Shown here: positions 6,669 through 8,348 of the stretch, piece by piece
Position numbering within the stretch: position 1 is the stretch's first letter
Layout of the letters: the number at the start of each line of letters is the position of its first letter
Source of the DNA: an uncultured Terrimonas sp.
GTDB lineage: Bacteria; Bacteroidota; Bacteroidia; Chitinophagales; Chitinophagaceae
Direction of reading: 5' to 3'
DNA: 8,348 nt
NCBI GenBank assembly: GCA_946886925.1
Contig: CAMPJQ010000091.1
Location: 1 to 8,348 of the forward strand
Notes under the pieces: model-generated
Databases searched by the model: none
Told to the model about the DNA's origin: nothing
What the model saw: only the letters and a program-made list of their open reading frames with translations
Program-made: the position numbers and the translations under genes

Positions 6669-6685
6669 GCAAATATCTTTGCAAC
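6669..6685. repeat. 17-base near-palindromic direct repeat, copy 2
   Basis: This is an exact copy of 6627-6643, 42 bases away start to start, close to four helical turns and so on the same face of the DNA. As a plus-strand -7 element (TATCTTTG at 6674-6681) it would give tsaE a leader of about 110 bases. As an operator pair, the two copies sit 44-102 bases upstream of the copper ATPase start. Confidence 0.65.
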
Positions 6686-6701
6686 AGGGAGGCAGGAAGG
6701 A

Positions 6702-6772
6702 TTCAGGTTTCAGGTGACTGGTTTCAGGTATGGAGTCATCTCCCCTGCAACTTGAACCTTGTAACCTGCAAC
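6702..6772. repeat. Cluster of TTCAGGT and CTGCAAC short repeats
   Basis: TTCAGGT occurs at 6702-6708, 6709-6715 and 6723-6729. It is followed by CTGCAAC at 6745-6751 and 6766-6772, with related ACCTT/ACCTG words between. The second group is roughly the inverse of the first: GGTTTCAGGT against the complement of ACCTGCAACC matches 9 of 10. The tract could fold on itself in RNA. It sits just before tsaE, has no coding character, and looks like a small degenerate intergenic repeat. Confidence 0.5.
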
Positions 6773-6797
6773 CCTTTTTCACATACATCTAATTATT

Positions 6798-7223
6798 ATG
6801 GAGATAGCAGTTTCTTTAGAAAATATACAGCAATATGCCCGGTATTTTTGGGAAAATATACAAGGCAGGGTTTTTGCGTTTCATGGAGAAATGGGAGTGG
6901 GAAAAACTACTTTTATTAAGGCATTGTGTGCCGCCAAAGGAGTAACTGATCATGTAAGCAGTCCTACCTTTTCATTGATAAATGAATACAGCTATACCGA
7001 AGGGAACTTACTTAAACATATTTTTCACATTGATCTGTACCGGTTAAAGGATGAAGAAGAGGCGATTAATGCCGGTATAGAAGATTGTTTGTATTCCGGT
7101 AATATTTGTTTTGTGGAATGGCCGCAAAAAACACCTTCACTTTTGCCCGAAAGCAGGGTAGATATATACATGCATCCTGTTAATAACAATACGCGGTTGC
7201 TAAAAATTGATTTTCACAGGTAA
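6798..7223 (+). CDS. tsaE: tRNA threonylcarbamoyladenosine (t6A37) biosynthesis ATPase TsaE
   Basis: A 141-residue cytoplasmic P-loop ATPase that works with TsaB and TsaD to attach the threonylcarbamoyl group to A37 of ANN-decoding tRNAs. The P-loop HGEMGVGKTT lies at residues 29-38, with the key lysine at 36. SSPTFSLINEY at 54-64 is the characteristic family motif. HIDLYRL at 77-83 carries the conserved aspartate (79), and VEWP at 106-109 carries the conserved glutamate (107), followed by LLPE. The length is typical for the family, and the ATG at 6798 leaves the expected short N-terminus. It is divergent from the copper ATPase. The next gene, ald, starts 37 bases downstream on the same strand, so the two are probably co-transcribed. 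I recall this pairing in other Bacteroidota, but it has no known biochemical logic. TsaB and TsaD are not in the window. Confidence 0.95.
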   Translation: MEIAVSLENIQQYARYFWENIQGRVFAFHGEMGVGKTTFIKALCAAKGVTDHVSSPTFSLINEYSYTEGNLLKHIFHIDLYRLKDEEEAINAGIEDCLYSGNICFVEWPQKTPSLLPESRVDIYMHPVNNNTRLLKIDFHR

Positions 7224-7260
7224 ATTTTTAGTAAATTGTTCGCTCAAACCTATCCAGCTT

Positions 7261-8348
7261 ATGCCGGCAGAAAAGCCATTTGTAGGTACATCGTTTAATT
7301 ACGAAACATTAGAAGAAACATTAGATATTAAGCCACGTGAAGCACAATTGCTGATTGGAATTCCAAAAGAAAACTCTTTCCAGGAAAACAGGATTGCATT
7401 AACACCTGATGCCATTAGTGTACTAACCAACAACGGCCACCGGGTTGTTGTAGAGCATCGTGCAGGTGAAGGCGCACATTTTTCTGAAAAGGATTACAGT
7501 GATGCAGGCGCTAAAATTGCATACGATAAGAAGGAGGTGTTTCAATGCGATTTGATCATGAAATCGGCGCCGGTGAATGAAGAGGAAGTGCTTTTGTTAA
7601 GGCATAATCAAACGATAATATCGCCCATTCATCTGCCCGTAATGAAAACGGAAATATTACAGCGCATGATGGAAAAGCGGATTACCGCTTTGTCATTTGA
7701 GAATTTTAAAGACGATTCGGGCCACAATCCTATTGTGCGCAGCATGAGTGAAATTGCGGGGAGTGCAGTAATGCTGCTGGCGGGTAATTATTTAAGCAAT
7801 GCCAATAGTGGCAAAGGAATGCTGCTGGGCGGCATTTCTGGTATTCCGCCTACTAAAGTGGTAATTATTGGTGCAGGCATTGTGGGTGAATATGCAGCAA
7901 GAACTGCACTGGCTATGGGCAGCAGCGTAAAGGTATTCGACAATAATATTTATAAGCTCAAACGCATGCAGGGTAATATAGGGGTACGAATGTGGACCTC
8001 TGTAATAGAGCCTAAAATTTTAGCCAAGCAATTAAAAACCTGCGATGTGGCGGTGGGCGCTCTGTCTTCTTTTGGCGGACGCACACCGATAGTGGCAACA
8101 GAAGAGATGGTATCTATTATGCGGCCGGGCAGTGTAATCCTTGATGTTTGTATTGACCGCGGGGGCTGTTTTGAAACCTCGGAGATCACTTCACATGAAA
8201 GTCCTGTATTTATCAAGCACGGCGTTATTCATTATTGCGTGCCAAATATACCGTCAGGGTTTGCACGAACGGCATCGCAGGCCATTAGTAATGTGCTGAT
8301 GCCCCTGTTGCTTGAAATAGGCGATGAAGGCGGACTGGAAAAATTAGT
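7261..8348 (+). CDS. ald: Alanine dehydrogenase, 3' end missing
   Basis: The frame is open from the ATG at 7261 to the window edge, giving 362 complete codons and no stop; about 40 residues are probably missing. The enzyme interconverts L-alanine and pyruvate plus ammonia using NAD(H). By comparison with Bacillus and mycobacterial Ald, the substrate and catalytic residues are R44 (in ENRIALTP), K101 (IMKSAP), H124 (SPIHLP) and D299 (DVCIDRGG). The Rossmann loop GAGIVG is at 204-209, with an aspartate at 227 at the end of the next strand, which favours NAD over NADP. MSEIAG, GIPP and the HYCVPNIPSGFARTAS segment also match the family. About 29 residues precede the usual start of the fold (LLIGIPKE), an N-terminal extension absent from Bacillus Ald. 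The related transhydrogenase alpha subunit (PntA) is less likely given the Ald-type C-terminal motifs. It is probably transcribed with tsaE. Confidence 0.92.
   Translation, partial: MPAEKPFVGTSFNYETLEETLDIKPREAQLLIGIPKENSFQENRIALTPDAISVLTNNGHRVVVEHRAGEGAHFSEKDYSDAGAKIAYDKKEVFQCDLIMKSAPVNEEEVLLLRHNQTIISPIHLPVMKTEILQRMMEKRITALSFENFKDDSGHNPIVRSMSEIAGSAVMLLAGNYLSNANSGKGMLLGGISGIPPTKVVIIGAGIVGEYAARTALAMGSSVKVFDNNIYKLKRMQGNIGVRMWTSVIEPKILAKQLKTCDVAVGALSSFGGRTPIVATEEMVSIMRPGSVILDVCIDRGGCFETSEITSHESPVFIKHGVIHYCVPNIPSGFARTASQAISNVLMPLLLEIGDEGGLEKL

Noticed and set aside
7232..7239. TAAATTGT as a possible -7 element for ald
   Set aside because: It has two mismatches to TAnnTTTG and no correctly spaced TTG; co-transcription with tsaE is simpler.
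7529..7547. AAGGAGG followed by ATG, resembling a ribosome binding site and start
   Set aside because: It lies inside ald, arises from lysine-lysine-glutamate-valine codons, and the ATG is out of frame with no gene following.
7950..8216. Leftward open frame of 88 codons inside ald
   Set aside because: It is antisense to the alanine dehydrogenase frame, which is supported by catalytic residues on both sides.
1..8348. CRISPR array, insertion sequence, tRNA/rRNA, toxin-antitoxin or phage-defence cluster
   Set aside because: No regularly spaced repeats, transposase, RNA gene signature or defence-gene grouping is seen; the HerA-like ATPase has no nuclease or Sir2-type partner beside it.

Overview
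The window reads as ordinary chromosomal DNA of a member of the Bacteroidota, most likely close to the Chitinophagaceae. Four things point there: A+T-leaning coding sequence with no clear Shine-Dalgarno sites; promoter-like matches of the form TTTG/TTG, 19 bases, then TAnnTTTG, which is the promoter type of that phylum; the domain order of the RecQ protein; and the sequences of the GroES-like and alanine dehydrogenase proteins. The assignment comes from reading alone, with no database search.

Layout, left to right. Positions 1-366 (+) hold the 3' part of a GroES-like small chaperonin gene. After 55 bases with two back-to-back inverted repeats comes a HerA-like/DUF853 (YjgR-type) ATPase gene, 422-1972 (+). 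A 165-base gap with a promoter-like match leads to a probable terminator overlapping the 3' end of the convergent recQ, 2138-4084 (-). A gene-free stretch of about 370 bases with short repeats follows, then a copper-type P1B ATPase gene, 4457-6583 (-). A 214-base divergent spacer contains two exact copies of a 17-base near-palindromic element and a cluster of TTCAGGT-type repeats. It separates the ATPase from tsaE, 6798-7223 (+). A probable alanine dehydrogenase gene starts 37 bases after tsaE and runs off the right edge, 7261-8348 (+).

The genes do not form one pathway. They cover protein folding (GroES-like), an uncharacterised DNA-translocase-like ATPase, DNA repair (RecQ), copper efflux (P1B ATPase), tRNA t6A modification (TsaE) and alanine/pyruvate interconversion (Ald). 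The likely transcription units are GroES-like with the HerA-like gene, recQ alone from its own promoter, the copper ATPase alone, and tsaE with ald.

I found no mobile element, CRISPR array, RNA gene, toxin-antitoxin pair or defence system, and no convincing undescribed system. The parts most worth a second look are noncoding: the duplicated GCAAA-TATC-TTTGC element, a possible short transcript in the herA-like/recQ gap, and the two repeat-bearing spacers.
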